Counted from the first letter of the stretch, positions 13,401 to 22,764 are shown. The stretch: 64,000 bases of DNA from Sweltsa coloradensis (GCA_024449915.1 JAMZAV010000051.1:248001-312000), one strand, 5' to 3'. The notes: generated by a model from the sequence alone, not told the origin. Numbers and translations: made by a program.

Positions 13401-16400
13401 CTTTGATTAAACACTATAATTACATTACAATCAAGTTCCAAATCCTAGAAAACACAACCCTACTTTTATGCACATGGCATTTGTACTGATATTTATTTAT
13501 GAATATAAAAATGTCATGACCGTTACTGGTCAGGTATGTTACTTTCAAAAAGTAACATTACCAAGGGCATCGTGGATTACTGCATTAATTTCCTGCAACT
13601 GTAGATGTGTTTTGAAGGGAGAGGTTGTAATTCATTGCCATACTCAAAAGTAACAAAACACTTGTTTTTATTGATTTTCAGTGATCACATTGTCAAGAAT
13701 GTTACTTTTTGTTAAAACCGTTACCCGTAGTGTCTCTTTCACTGCCTCCTAGATGTTCGTCGTGGCTCCTCGTTCCCTGCCTGTCCATGCAACATGGTTT
13801 GATTGTTGAAGAAAATTCGCACTTTTTTCCCACAGCGCTAGTTACCGTCCCCAAGAGCTTTCTTTTGTTTTCGTTGTTTACATACGATCTGCATACGATT
13901 CAAATGTCATCATGCCAGAGTTGAGCTATATTTTTCTTCATAATAGGCAATGGTGCGTGCAAGAAGTTGTAAGATACCGGGATGCCATTATCTAAAACAA
14001 GTAGGCCTTTCTTTGCATGAACTACAGGGAAATAAGGAAATTGTGCCACCCAGGCCCGCCACCAGACTCCCCTTTAGCACGCGCCACTGCTTGATGGAAA
14101 GTAATATTGTTTAGCTCGTGGCCTAGTCAAGACTAGGGCCCGAGTAGGCTACCTAAGCCTATTGATTTTTAATATGATTAGGAATAGGAGGCATAGGCCC
14201 TCCAGATAAAAATAACATGCCTATTAGCCCTTGCCTTATATTATCAAACAACAAAGTTATCAATATCTACTTTTTGTTTAATTACCAGCATAATATAACT
14301 AGACAAATTTGTATATTACTATTCTGCAAACCTTGATAAGTGATGTACGTACACAAAATACGATCTAAAACATTCAATTTAGTTGGATTTAACAGTAAAC
14401 TACATGGGAGATGACATTTAATGTGACAACAACATCAAAAACAAAAGAAAGCTCTTGGGGACGGTAACTAGCGCTTTGGACAACAATTAACACTGTGCGC
14501 GTGTACAGGCAGGTAACGAGGAGCCACGACGAACATCTAGGAGGCAGTGGTCTCTTTACTTTAAACTCAACACAAACTTGTTGGATTAGATGGATTTTAT
14601 CTTTAGGTTGACTGATTTGTACACTAACAAGCAACAGGATCTTAGAAAAAAATTATTACTGTTAGAAAAGTAGCTTTTTTGTCAAGACTGTTACTTTTTG
14701 TCAACACCGTTACCCGAGCTAATTATTAAATTAAGTCTTATTTAAAGTTTAAAATAACTGAATCACATTTTTAATCTTATTTATAATATTAATACTTCAT
14801 TGCTAACAGTGATCTTGATAAAATTCGATTTGCCATTTGTCCATTATTAGTAAGTTAATTACCAGGTTTTGAAATTTGAGTAACATTCTTGACATTTTGG
14901 TATTATAAAAAGTGATTAAAATAAAAATGTTTATTTTATTGAATGTATTAGTTTTGTGTGATAATGTAACTAAAACTATTGTGCACATGATTATGAATAT
15001 AGATTTAATAAATAACTTCTTACATCAATTGTCACTTTTATGTCCGGTAACAGTCATGACATTTTCGTACACTTGGATAGACGAAAATGCTTGTATGTAA
15101 AACATTTTTGTTTTTTTAGATAGGTAAACCCTTTTAGGGCTGTAAGAACAAATTATTGGATAATGTATTGTTAAAGGAGGCATCCAATTGTATGTTATAA
15201 TTTTTTCTTGCAAGCATTTTTTTCAATATGGTCATTACGTTTGAGAATGACCCATATAGCATGTGCAAGTTCTCCCCCGGTACCCATTAGCGGAACAGTA
15301 GGACTAGCCAACAGATGATATGAACCAGGGTTCCTGATTTTTTTGATTTTTATTAAAAAAATCAAAAATCATGATTTTTTTATTTAAATCGGATTTTTTT
15401 TATTTAAATCGATTTTTTTTATTTTTTAAAATTTTGATGTAAATCGGACTATTATTTATTCAAATTGAAATTCTAGACTGGTGTAGGCCTATTAGGGGCC
15501 TATAGGCCTACAATTTTATATGCAAAACCTTCCTCTTGGATAATTTAGCTGTTTAGGCCAACCTGGTACGGTCTAGCCTACTACGTAAGAAACATGAAAT
15601 AAAAAGTTTTTAGGGAGGGTGGGTGTAAAATACTAGTGCTAGGGCATATTATCTGTCAATTGGTGAAATTAATATTTAATTATTAATCACATCATATAGG
15701 TTAGGTATTACCTTTTGAGGTTACAGATGAGAGGTAACAATTAAATCGATACAACTAGTAGGCCTACTGCATTTGCATAGGTCCCTAATGATTTATTGAA
15801 AATTGAAATAGAAAATGAGATCAGTCAGTTACAGATATTAGGCGGCCAGAGGCCTTGAATTCATTTCATATCTCATATTATGGCCAACAATATAATCAAA
15901 TACAACAGAAGCAGAACAGCAATTTTATTTTTAAATTTTTAGTTCTATCACAATTATTGTATATATAACTGTGCCCTAGTGTGTTAGAACCTAGGAATGA
16001 AGTTTTAAAAGCCTATACCAGGTCTAGAAGACCTGTGAAATCATTGATCACTGCCTCAGAGTCATTTGGATCATTTTTGTAATATTTGATTTAAAGTCGA
16101 TCCGTTGAAACTTGCTCGTAGTGAAATTTGGCTAAAATTCATAATATATACTCTTAATAGTGTGCTTTTCAATAAAACAACAAGCAAAATGGGGGTTACC
16201 AGCTTACTTTCGGAGATTTTTCGAAATAAAAATCAAGTAAATCCCTATCCTTTAACATTGCAAGCGAGCAAAACCCTACACTTTCCGACCAAAAAGGCAC
16301 TACAGTACACGAACCGCAAGTGAAATATGACTAAATTATGTATCAATTTGCAGGTAATTAAACACTGAAAAAAAATAGTATTTGCAAAATACATGTTACC

Positions 16401-19400
16401 ATACTCGATTTTGATATTTTTACGTCCAAAGTCAACATATAATTGTAATAACCAGGAGCAACAGTGAAGGCTTGGCAACGCTGCGTGACGCCTCTTCGAA
16501 ACCGTACTCGATTGACCAATGATAGTGAACTACGTTGTAAAGTAGCTTAGGGAGCGAAAATTTAAAAATTGGGTTTGGCTGCCTCTCCGTATTACAACAC
16601 GTAGTTCGAATGTATTACTTTAAAAAAAAGACGTTTAAACTGTTTTACAAATAAAACTAAGATAACATATATACACAGAAGAGGACCTATCACAAATTCA
16701 TTACAATTTTTAGTATTATTATTTTAATTGGGGCAATTATTCCCATATTGAAATACTTCGGTTCTACATATGGCAATTTATTATGAATGTCATGTGCCCT
16801 ACATGGGCACATGACACTCATATTTGGATAAATTTCATATTTAAAAAAACTAAATATTGGGCGCAGTGCGCAGGCTGAAGCCGGTAAAAGCAAATACTCT
16901 TGACTACACTATACACCCAAAACTAGCTCTATAGCCAAACGTTGAGGGAAGAATGTCTTTGTGTTCGAGTAATTTTAAATGAAAAGTTATAAAAATCGTA
17001 ACCCGTTATCTATAAGAAGTAAACAATAATGATGGGATCAATAAAAAAAGGTAAAAAAGTTTTCACTGCCGGGACTCGAACCGGCGACCTTTCGCTTACA
17101 AAACGAGCGCGCTAACCGTTGGACCAACTGCGACCACAGAGCTTAGGTGGTCCATAGCGATCCGTGCGCTTCCTTCAACCCAGCAGATATGCACGCCGAC
17201 TCAAAGCGAGCGTAAAAGTTTTGTGATGGCAATTAGGACACTTTTAATTCTTTTAAAGCCTACTGCCAATATTTCTTGATTGTAATTGACGTCTGTACAT
17301 AGCATGTGTACGCAATTACTGTGTACTTTGGTATGAAACACTTTCGAGGTGGGTTCTCTCGACGCATCCACACTCGATCAGAATAAGAAGGCAGCCCGTG
17401 CCATGTTGCCAAGCCAAATACCAAATTGGCCAAACTCTCAAGAAGAAGTTTCCAACTATTACATATCGTATATTTATTGTTTATAATTACATGAAACTGA
17501 AAGCCAATCATATCGAATGTTTAATGTTTAACGAACTTAGCATTATTTCGTCCATTAGCCTATTAGCCTAATTTAGTGATTAACGTGTTATTTTGATGGG
17601 ACGTTTCGATTTCCGAGGTTGGCAAATACTTAACTAGTCAGTTAGCAACTGTACCAATAAAAGATGCAAATAAATAGGTTTTCCTAAAATGTAACAATTA
17701 AAAATAAATTAATACTTACAGTACCGGTAGTAAAATAAACTACAGTTGTAAGATTATCTGATATAAAAAATACTAACTAGGTCCTATTTTATAAGCTGTT
17801 ACTGAATAATAATATTATACTCTTGAGTCCGCTGGTACACTCGCTGGAGCCACTTTAAATCAATGATTTTTTTAATAAAAATCATTTGATTTAAATCTGA
17901 TTTAAATCAATGATTTAAATCATTTGATTTAAATCAATTTTACCCTGATATGAACAGAACTTACATGCATCGTATCGTTTACACCACTTACTTGGAACAC
18001 TTGAGAAGTAGGCCTACGCAATTTTGATCCTACATGCACTTTTTTTCCACAAATGATAGTCGAGTAGGGCCTACCCATTCTGATAAGCTACATAGACATC
18101 ACCCCCATTGTAGAGCCATGAAGACACCACAGACCCGTCTTTTCGTCTATAGACATCAAACGCGGGCTCAAGAGACACGACGGCATGATGTCTATACACA
18201 TCCTCACCAGTTAACTGGTTAATCGTCAGGTCACTCCCACTAGTTATGTGTACATTAAAAGGGGCAAGTAGGGATCTAAAGGGCCATGCGTATAAAACCT
18301 TGGTGAGGCCGGTTATTGAATACGCAGGGGAAGTATGGGACCCGTACAGGAAAGGGGAAATTGTTGAAATTGAGGCAGTACAGAAAAGAGCTGCAAGAAG
18401 GGTACCTACACAATAAAAGGAAATGGTGGAAGGAGGAACTGATTATGTCTTTTTTTCTTTCAATTGTTAAACATCGAGTTACAAACTTTCAGAACACTTC
18501 AAAACCTGAAATTATGTCTTCTCTCAATTTATGCTCCTTAACCAGTCGTCGTTCTCTGGCCGATTTGAAGTTTTTTCATAAAATCGTTAATGGTAATCTT
18601 CGACCTCCACTAATCAATTTTTTCTCCCTACATGTACCATCCCGCCTAACCAGATCGACTCAACTGTTTCATTTACCTATTCCTCGCCTGGAAATTATCA
18701 AACGCTCCTTCTTCTACCGGCTACCTTTCACCTACAATTCACTTGCCACACCCACCCTAGACATTTTTGCGAACTACCGCGAGTTCATAACTAGCGTAAA
18801 ACCCCTTATTAGCCATGCTTAGTTAATTTTTCAATTTAATTTTTAATTTTTAATTAATTTTTTTTATTTTTTATTTCTTTCTGTTTTTACTATTACGTAT
18901 CATTCATTATTCATGTGTTCATGTATTTCTATTCGTATTTCCTCTGTTATCATGTTTAGTTTAAGTTAGTATAAGTTAGTTAATAGTTAGTAATGTTATT
19001 ATGTTTACAATGTACAATGTAAAATGGCCTATGGCTGTATTTGTGTCCAGTTGAATAAATAAAAATAAATAAATGGGCAGTTAATAAGGACCTATGACAG
19101 TGTTACGGGTATGGTAAGGGAACTTGGCTGGGAGACGCTTGAGGATAGGAGAAGAGTGGACAGACTGGGTAAGATGTACAGGGTGTCCAGAGCACATGAG
19201 GGATGGGGGGAGATGAATATGCATCTAAGAAGGGCTAACTATATAGGCCTAGCCAGAGGAGACCATTCATGAAAATTTCAAATATGAGAGGTGGGCTTAG
19301 TGTTGGGACTTGAAAATTTTCACGTGAAAATTTTCACGTGAAAATTTTCATGAAAAATTTCAATTCATTGAAAATTTTCAAGGGCCGTGCAATGAAAATT

Positions 19401-22128
19401 TTCAAGTTTTTATTTTTATTATGTTGTTTAATTATGCAGTTGGTATTTGGTATTTAGTATTTGGCTAGCCTCTTGCACAGCAACAGGCCTAATGCATGCT
19501 GGGGCCTAGCCTAGAACAGAGGCATTGACATAGGCCTAAAAAGTTTGTCAATGTGGGAGCTAGGTCACATTGCAAATACAAAGCCTGCAAATGAAGGTCT
19601 AGCTAACTTATTATTTTTGTAGGTTGTATAGGCAATAGTCTGGTTGGGCCCTAACCAGATAAAATCCATCTTTAATTAGCACAAATGCTAGAGGGTTATG
19701 CAGAACTTAAATGCCTAGGGTAGGGTAGGGTAGGGTAGGGAATGGAAAGACCGGGACAAACATTACTTTAGTGTGAGGTCTTCGCCTCCAATTAGTCTGT
19801 AAGTACCGTATTGTTTGTAGTGACTACTAGGAAGCTTCGCAAATCCTTTTTCAGGCGCGTTGTTGGATGAGCGTAATTTTTTTTAAACAAAAAAAAGCGT
19901 AAAATTGCTATTTTCACGAGAAATTATTTTCGATTGCGCTCATAAAAGTGGCGGTTCTAAGTTCAGAGATTTTAAAGCCTCCAGAAATCTATCGCAATTG
20001 GAGTATTGGTTTAGCCGGAATCGTGTTAACAAACAGACAAAAATACAAAATAAATCCGTATTTTTTTTCTCCCAGTGTAGTGAATGAATCTTCGCTACGC
20101 TCATCCAATAATCTACGCTTTCTCTTAACCACCCGAAACGTTGGGTGTATTTTTTTACATTTTGATATAGGCCTACTAATATGTTTTATATTGCTTTTGT
20201 TTCCATCATTCATGTTGGATGTGTGGCTCGTTGGTCTTGTTGTTAGCGTATCTGCTTCCAACGCAGAAGGTCCAGGGTTCGATTTCCGCTTAAGTCAGTA
20301 GTTTTTTAACTTCTGATTTGGACTTAAATCCATCAGTTCGTGTCTTAGGAGTTTGTAAACGGTGACTTTGGAGCCGTCCTAGCAACGAAGCACATAGTAA
20401 ATTCAGAGTTGTTCTGAATCGGCCTTGTTGATTCTGGCGTTGATTCGCGGTGTGTTCGCACTGTCCATACCACTGATTGCTATATTCCTATTAAGGATAT
20501 CGATCTTTGGTTGGTTATCGCCTCATCGTCGATTGAGTCGGGGTCTACAGGGTTGGCTTGGTCGCTTTGATTTAAAGTCCTCCACTGAAAATCAGTTATA
20601 TAACTGAGTGGATAGACTCTAAATAAAATTTATTTATTTATTTATTTATAGGTACTAGGCCTATCCCAATTCAATATTCAACATTTTTGTCTCAACGATT
20701 ATTTTTATAATGTAGGCCTAGGCCTATTTGCAAATTGCAAGAATAAAATTAATCAACAAGATATTGCATATTAGACTTATTCCACCTCAGCCTGAGTCCC
20801 ACTGTAGGCCTGCATCCTCGATAGATATAATTATTTTTATTTATAATATGGTAAAATACAGATCAAATAACAGATTAACAAACCTTGAAAATTTTCACGA
20901 AAATATTTTCATGAAATTTTCAAGATTATTTTTTTTCATGAAAATTCCCATCACTAGGTGGGCTACATGGGCCACAGCCCACAGATGTGGGTAAGAACTC
21001 CTTCCTGGCTAGAACAGTGGTGGAGTGGAATAACCTTTCTGAGGGGATAGAGAGGGAAAGGAAGTTGATTGGTTTAAAAAAATCTCTGAAGCTGCTGCCA
21101 AAGGTGTAGGCCTATCCAGACTAGGGGAGAGAAGAGAGCTAGAGAGAGAGAGAGAGAGAAGCCAAATGGAGAAGTGAGCAAGAAGAGGCCTTGCTCGATA
21201 AGGGAATATGAAGAATATAGCCTACGGAAGAGTGGAAAATGAAGGGGAAACCTGCCACCGACTAATAGTCAACAGCAGATGAAAAAAAAAACAACAACAA
21301 CAACAACAACAAGGCCTAGCCCTACGTTATCGGCAATGGCTGTTGCTGAACGTTCGGCTAGGCAATAGTCAGAAGAATATACTCTGGATCGGCAAAATTA
21401 AAAACACCCCCACTAGAGGACCTGAATTTCTCAGCGAGTTAAATCCCAATTCTAAAGTGGTAGGCCTCTAGGCCTATTAATGTCTGGTTCTTGCAAGAAG
21501 GTGACAGGGTATTGATTCCAGGACCCTAGGCCCAAGAAGTGAACTTACCACCGGTGCTAATAATAATAATAAAAATAAAATAATAATAATAATAAAATAA
21601 AAATAAAAAAATAATAATAAATAATAATAATAATTAAATAGGGCCTAATAATAATAATAATAGGCCTATCTTCTTTTTTTAGCGACTGTGCTAGGCCTAG
21701 GCTAGGCTGGCCCTATTGTCCTACTTTCATATGGGCGCCCTAGGCCTAGCAAGATTACAATAAACCAGCCTACACCTAGCCTAGGCCGATTCCTATAATC
21801 GTAGTAGGCCTAGGCCTAGGCTAGGCTAGCTACCGAAAGGGAAATTGAAGATTAGGGCCCAGGGGCTAACTTAGGCCCCTATTGACAGACCAATGATTAC
21901 GTAACCACGATGCCTAGGGCTAAATTAACTAGGGCCTAAGCTTGGTAGGGGCCTACACTTGCTCACCGAAGATTGAACATTCGAAAGCCATGTGGAAGCT
22001 CCTTTTTTCTCCATTTTATCAGGATGGTGATGCAGCACGAGTAAAGCAATGTGCACATCTTCTGTAGTCGGACAATTATCAAGAGCTATCTTAGGATACG
22101 TCGTGTAATCTTCATGCGTATCACACAT
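1090..22128 (-). CDS. TNPO3: Transportin-3-like nuclear import receptor (5' part of gene, exons 1-3)
   Basis: This is a karyopherin-beta receptor of the transportin-3/importin-13 branch, which carries cargo (SR-type splicing factors for TNPO3) into the nucleus under Ran control. Three minus-strand exons splice in phase 0: 21967-22128, 3520-3942 and about 1090-1486. The joined protein starts with an importin-N-type helix pair (TTEDVHIALLVLHHHP, then STWLSNVQSS), continues VHAWDLS and KIQTSLHEL, and has YHLAVAHED in exon 3. These match the known TNPO3 pattern (VHAW, KIQTS, YHMAVAREDL) better than importin-13. About 320 of the roughly 920 residues usual for the family are present; the remainder lies past the left edge. 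Intron 1 is 18,024 bp and full of transposons. The gene is head-to-head with WASHC3. TNPO3 is preferred over IPO13, but a full phylogeny is not possible here. Confidence 0.85.
1487..2432. other. Intron of the transportin-like gene, AT-rich
   Basis: Nothing coding was recognised. A TAA/CATAA-rich stretch lies near 2060-2130. No transposon ends could be defined. Confidence 0.5.
2433..3281. mobile_element. hAT-type non-autonomous element (849 bp)
   Basis: Ends are TAGAGATGGAAAG and, inverted, CAGAGTTGGGGAAG, a form typical of hAT termini. Flanks are CCTACAGA (2425-2432) and CCTATAGA (3282-3289), an 8-bp duplication with one mismatch. Subterminal AGTTACTTT-like words repeat in both orientations. 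No transposase frame. Confidence 0.82.
3520..3942 (-). CDS. TNPO3: Transportin-3-like exon 2
   Basis: The exon has 141 codons (residues 55-195 of the joined protein). The acceptor is TTTGTTTCAG before 3942; the donor GTAGGT follows 3520. It carries VHAWDLSLMILQ, FFGAQTIRLKIQTSLHEL, KRLCLALADLTF and PEEVVSSP, all in the order known for transportin-3 HEAT repeats. A donor four bases further on is also possible, but the phase-0 donor keeps the frame into exon 3. Confidence 0.88.
4130..4954. mobile_element. hAT-type non-autonomous element (825 bp)
   Basis: The terminal inverted repeat is CAGGGTTGGGTA against CCGGATTGGGTA, flanked by a perfect 8-bp duplication AGGGAGAG (4122-4129 and 4955-4962). 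TGACGT- and CGACGCGT-like words occur near the ends. It lies in intron 1 of the transportin-like gene. Confidence 0.85.
5025..5639. mobile_element. hAT-type non-autonomous element (615 bp)
   Basis: Ends CAGTGGCGACTCGTG and, inverted, CAGTGGCGGCTCGTGG form a long terminal inverted repeat. The perfect 8-bp duplication CCTACCAC is at 5017-5024 and 5640-5647. The GGTGCT block after the terminus is also inverted-repeated. Internal short frames are not transposase. Confidence 0.92.
5962..6335. mobile_element. TA-flanked MITE (374 bp)
   Basis: Terminal inverted repeats of about 30 bp start TAGTTCGTCCGTTTACA and are flanked by TA (5960-5961, 6336-6337), as for Tc1/mariner-type insertion. No coding capacity. 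Confidence 0.82.
6338..8879. other. Intron of the transportin-like gene, no definable feature
   Basis: There is no exon match. The GTTGCCAACC...TCCGGA stretch at 7190-7290 looks like an old repeat fragment but has no partner here. A GC-richer patch lies at 8310-8420. Confidence 0.45.
8880..9050 (-). repeat. tRNA-derived SINE, family B, copy 1
   Basis: On the minus strand a tRNA-like head has a box A-like segment, an anticodon-type hairpin CGCGA-CTCTGAT-TCGCG and a B box GGTTTCAAATCC. It is followed by a body including AGGTTTTCCTCAG and GCAAGGGATTGAGT. The same head plus body recurs at 30850-30985, so this is a repeat and not a single tRNA gene. Confidence 0.65.
9051..11303. other. Intron of the transportin-like gene, AT-rich, no definable feature
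   Basis: Only simple A/T-rich sequence and short spurious frames. Nothing further could be supported. Confidence 0.45.
11304..12732 (+). mobile_element. Penelope-like retroelement, 5'-truncated, between inverted arms
   Basis: Two arms of about 230-250 bp (11304-11530 and 12480-12732) are inverted copies of each other. Both carry ACAAGGATCTTGGGT at the outer end, the block GTCCACCGACGTTTCGTCTG, and a GGCGGCGAGGT motif. Between them lies one open frame with a GIY-YIG domain. Penelope-like elements carry reverse transcriptase plus GIY-YIG and have complex terminal repeats in direct or inverted order. Most of the reverse transcriptase is missing. Confidence 0.85.
11536..12414 (+). pseudogene. 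Penelope-like protein fragment: RT thumb plus GIY-YIG endonuclease
   Basis: The 292-codon frame begins within VYGKPTHTNRYL and SHHRPSQ, which is the region after the reverse-transcriptase catalytic motifs. It continues KAFLPYVKGT and ETIFSTDRKISSFL, then a GIY-YIG module: GVYEVPCGDC (about residue 139), TYIGQTGRRIAVRINEH (about 151-167) with the catalytic Arg, and an ALAQHAKAYSHVIDF segment. The C-x2-C before TYIG is typical of Penelope endonucleases. The fingers and palm with the catalytic aspartates are absent, so it cannot reverse transcribe by itself. The frame is intact, which suggests a young copy. It lies in intron 1 of the transportin-like gene, on the opposite strand. Confidence 0.85.
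12780..15254. mobile_element. TA-flanked DNA transposon with internal GTTACC repeats (outer element)
   Basis: The terminal inverted repeat TGGGTCATTCTCAAA occurs at 12780 and, inverted, ends at 15254; TA flanks both ends. Motifs of the type GTTACTTTTTGT-AA-ACCGTTACC occur at least four times inside (around 13185, 13520, 13700, 14690, 15045), as subterminal binding sites often do. It is split by a hAT element at 13740-14549. Without that insert it is about 1.66 kb. No transposase frame. Confidence 0.75.
13740..14549. mobile_element. hAT-type element nested in the previous element (810 bp)
   Basis: Long inverted ends begin CACTGCCTCCTAGATGTTCG and share GTCGTGGCTCCTCGTT; a second inverted block AAGAGCTTTCTTTTG lies further in. 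The perfect 8-bp duplication GTCTCTTT is at 13732-13739 and 14550-14557. No transposase frame. Confidence 0.9.
16091..17858. mobile_element. TTAAAGTCGATCC-ended element, copy A, inside the hAT element
   Basis: The left end TTTAAAGTCGATCCGTTGAAAC and the right end (GAGTCCGCTGGTACACTCGC, then TGGAGCCACTTTAAA) match the two ends of a second copy at 30293-31870, including internal stretches such as GTGTGCTTTT-AATAA. The ends are inverted repeats of about 15 bp. Family uncertain; no coding capacity. Confidence 0.7.
17063..17140 (-). repeat. tRNA-Thr(TGT)-like sequence, probably a SINE head or pseudogene
   Basis: The minus strand has an A box-like GTTGGTCCAACGGTTAGCGC, an anticodon hairpin with loop TTTGTAA, and a B box GGTTCGAGTCC. 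The acceptor stem has several mismatches and the T-arm needs an eight-base loop, so it is not a sound tRNA gene. Confidence 0.55.
18413..19077 (+). pseudogene. Second LINE 3' end inserted in the first LINE
   Basis: The frame 18450-18822 encodes SLNLCSLTSRRSLADLKFFH, KIVNGNLRPPLI, LHVPSRLTRSTQLFHLP and FYRLPFTYNSL, the C-terminal region of another non-LTR family (LPSL--RR---DL-F-YKI-NG type). A T-rich 3' UTR follows, and it ends at an AATAAATAAAAATAAATAAA tail. Boundaries are approximate; no clear target-site duplication seen. Confidence 0.75.
19735..19825. other. Interior of the hAT element after a (GGGTA)n run
   Basis: GGGTAGGGTAGGGTAGGGT occurs at about 19719-19740. Four to five telomere-like pentamers, not TTAGGG. 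No further feature. Confidence 0.4.
19826..20110. repeat. GAAGCTTCGC...GCTCATCC dispersed repeat, short copy
   Basis: It begins CTAGGAAGCTTCGCAAA and TTGTTGGATGAGCGTA and ends CTTCGCTACGCTCATCCAA. The same left and right sequences bound the longer copy at 62505-63260. This copy lacks the internal tandem repeats. Confidence 0.75.
20222..20652 (+). repeat. tRNA-derived SINE, family A, full copy
   Basis: The head is tRNA-Trp-like: an A box-like segment GTTGGTCTTGTTGTTAGCG, hairpin TCTGC-TTCCAAC-GCAGA (anticodon CCA) and B box GGGTTCGATTTCC. The body includes CTTCTGATTTGGACTTAAAT and TTTGTAAACGGTGACTTTGG. The tail is (TTTA)n. The body and head recur inverted at 30640-30850. Confidence 0.85.
21115..21966. 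other. Simple repeats and TAGGCCTA-rich DNA before transportin-like exon 1
   Basis: (GA)n at about 21138-21160, (AAC)n at 21285-21312 and a TAA-rich microsatellite at 21555-21663. TAGGCCTA palindromes are dense from 21690 to 21840. No gene. Confidence 0.7.
21967..22128 (-). CDS. TNPO3: Transportin-3-like exon 1 (start codon exon)
   Basis: The exon has 54 codons, from the ATG at 22128 to a GTGAGC donor directly after 21967, in phase 0. Residues 21-54 (TTEDV, then ALLVLHHHPD, then STWLSNVQSS) look like the first two helices of an importin-beta N-terminal domain. The last residues SS join directly to VHAW of the exon at 3942, giving the family sequence S-VHAW without gap or extra residue. The first 20 residues are not conserved with the family as far as I can tell, so an earlier or later Met cannot be excluded. 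Confidence 0.82.
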
Positions 22129-22713
22129 ATTGATACTAAACTCGAGGCCTAGAGGCTAGCCTAGAAATTCGAACAAATTACACCGACAGCTACCTAGGCC
22201 TACGCGGCACATCAACAAAAATTAGCAAGCAAAGGATAGGCCTAGATACACAACGCTGCGCGAGCACGATACCCAGAATGCAGCTGCTGGCAGCAGTGCC
22301 GTTGCCAGAATGTCAAAATCTCGATTTTCGCGCAAGAAGGAGAGAAACGTCTCGAAAATCCAGTACACGTCCTTGTTTATGTCCTCCGGGAACTTTGAGA
22401 AAATAGTAAATTGTCCGGAATGTTGAAAAAAAATTAGCGATGTCAAATAGAAAAGCATAGAACTCCAAGTGGAGACGGAGTGACTATCAGCTGGCTGCAG
22501 GTGGTAGGCAGTTTCAACGCTGATTGGTTACCAACATCAACAACAAAGATGGCGTGTACTGGTAGGCGTTGAAACGTCAAGAGCAAGGGCAGAATGGGCA
22601 TATATTTTTTCAATTAGGATGTATAGGCCCTGTTAGCCCTAGGATATGGAGTGTCCAGTATTTTCGGCATTTATTTAATAATTAATATTGCGTATGCAAA
22701 TACAGTTCACATA
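22129..22713. promoter_or_regulatory. Bidirectional promoter, transportin-like / WASHC3
   Basis: 585 bp separate the two divergent start codons. Seen motifs are CCCAGAATGC at 22272-22281 (core of the ZNF143/Staf site often found in divergent promoters), an inverted CCAAT box ATTGG at 22523-22527, and AAAGATGGCG at 22545-22554 (YY1-like) close to WASHC3. There is no TATA box at a convincing place. An open minus-strand frame at 22222-22458 overlaps and is probably chance. Confidence 0.6.
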
Positions 22714-22764
22714 ATGGATGCCGATGGCCTACCTATGATTGGCCCTGGTGTTAACTACAACGAG
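22714..22764 (+). CDS. WASHC3: WASHC3 exon 1
   Basis: There are seventeen codons, MDADGLPMIGPGVNYNE, followed by the donor GTAAAT in phase 0. The exon is too short for ordinary ORF finding and is recognised by its match to the conserved N-terminus of CCDC53. No in-frame upstream ATG is needed, and the length equals the human first segment within one residue. Confidence 0.88.

Larger units (their letters stand above)
15326..17947. mobile_element. hAT-type element with GATTTAAATC subterminal repeats (2,622 bp)
   Basis: It starts CAGGGTTCCTGATTT and ends, inverted, CAGGGTAAAATTGATTT. The perfect 8-bp duplication ATATGAAC is at 15318-15325 and 17948-17955. Both ends are filled with GATTTAAATC/GATTTTTT words. 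No transposase remains; most of the interior is another repeat (16091-17858). Confidence 0.85.
19298..20956. mobile_element. hAT-type element with GAAAATTTTC repeats, inserted in the LINE (1,659 bp)
   Basis: Ends are TAGTGTTGGGACTTGAAAATT and, inverted, TAGTGATGGGAATTTTCATG. The perfect 8-bp duplication GGTGGGCT lies at 19290-19297 and 20957-20964. GAAAATTTTCA words repeat at both ends. Inside are a SINE and a second dispersed repeat, but no transposase. Confidence 0.9.
18260..21114 (+). pseudogene. LINE reverse-transcriptase C-terminus, split by two insertions
   Basis: Three pieces belong together: 18260-18412 (AYKTLVRPVIEYAGEVWDPY, KGEIVEIEAVQKRAARRV), about 19078-19297 (YDSVTGMVRELGWETLEDRR, VDRLGKMYRV) and 20957-21110 (GKNSFLARTVVEWNNLSEGI, then a stop). 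This is the conserved tail of CR1/L2/Jockey-like LINE proteins (YKTLVRP-LEYA-VWDP...VQRRAAR...SFF-RT--WN-LP). A second LINE tail and a hAT element interrupt it. The reading frame is otherwise nearly intact. Confidence 0.85.

Noticed and set aside
17063..17140. tRNA-Thr(TGT) gene
   Set aside because: Acceptor stem mismatches and an eight-base T loop; similar tRNA-like heads are scattered in the window as SINE parts.
19719..19740. Telomere-like GGGTA array
   Set aside because: Only about four pentamers and not the TTAGGG unit; located inside a hAT element.
22222..22458. Open minus-strand frame (SFLRENRDFDILATALLP) in the divergent promoter
   Set aside because: No family match, no clear splice sites, and it overlaps promoter motifs; likely chance or 5' UTR.
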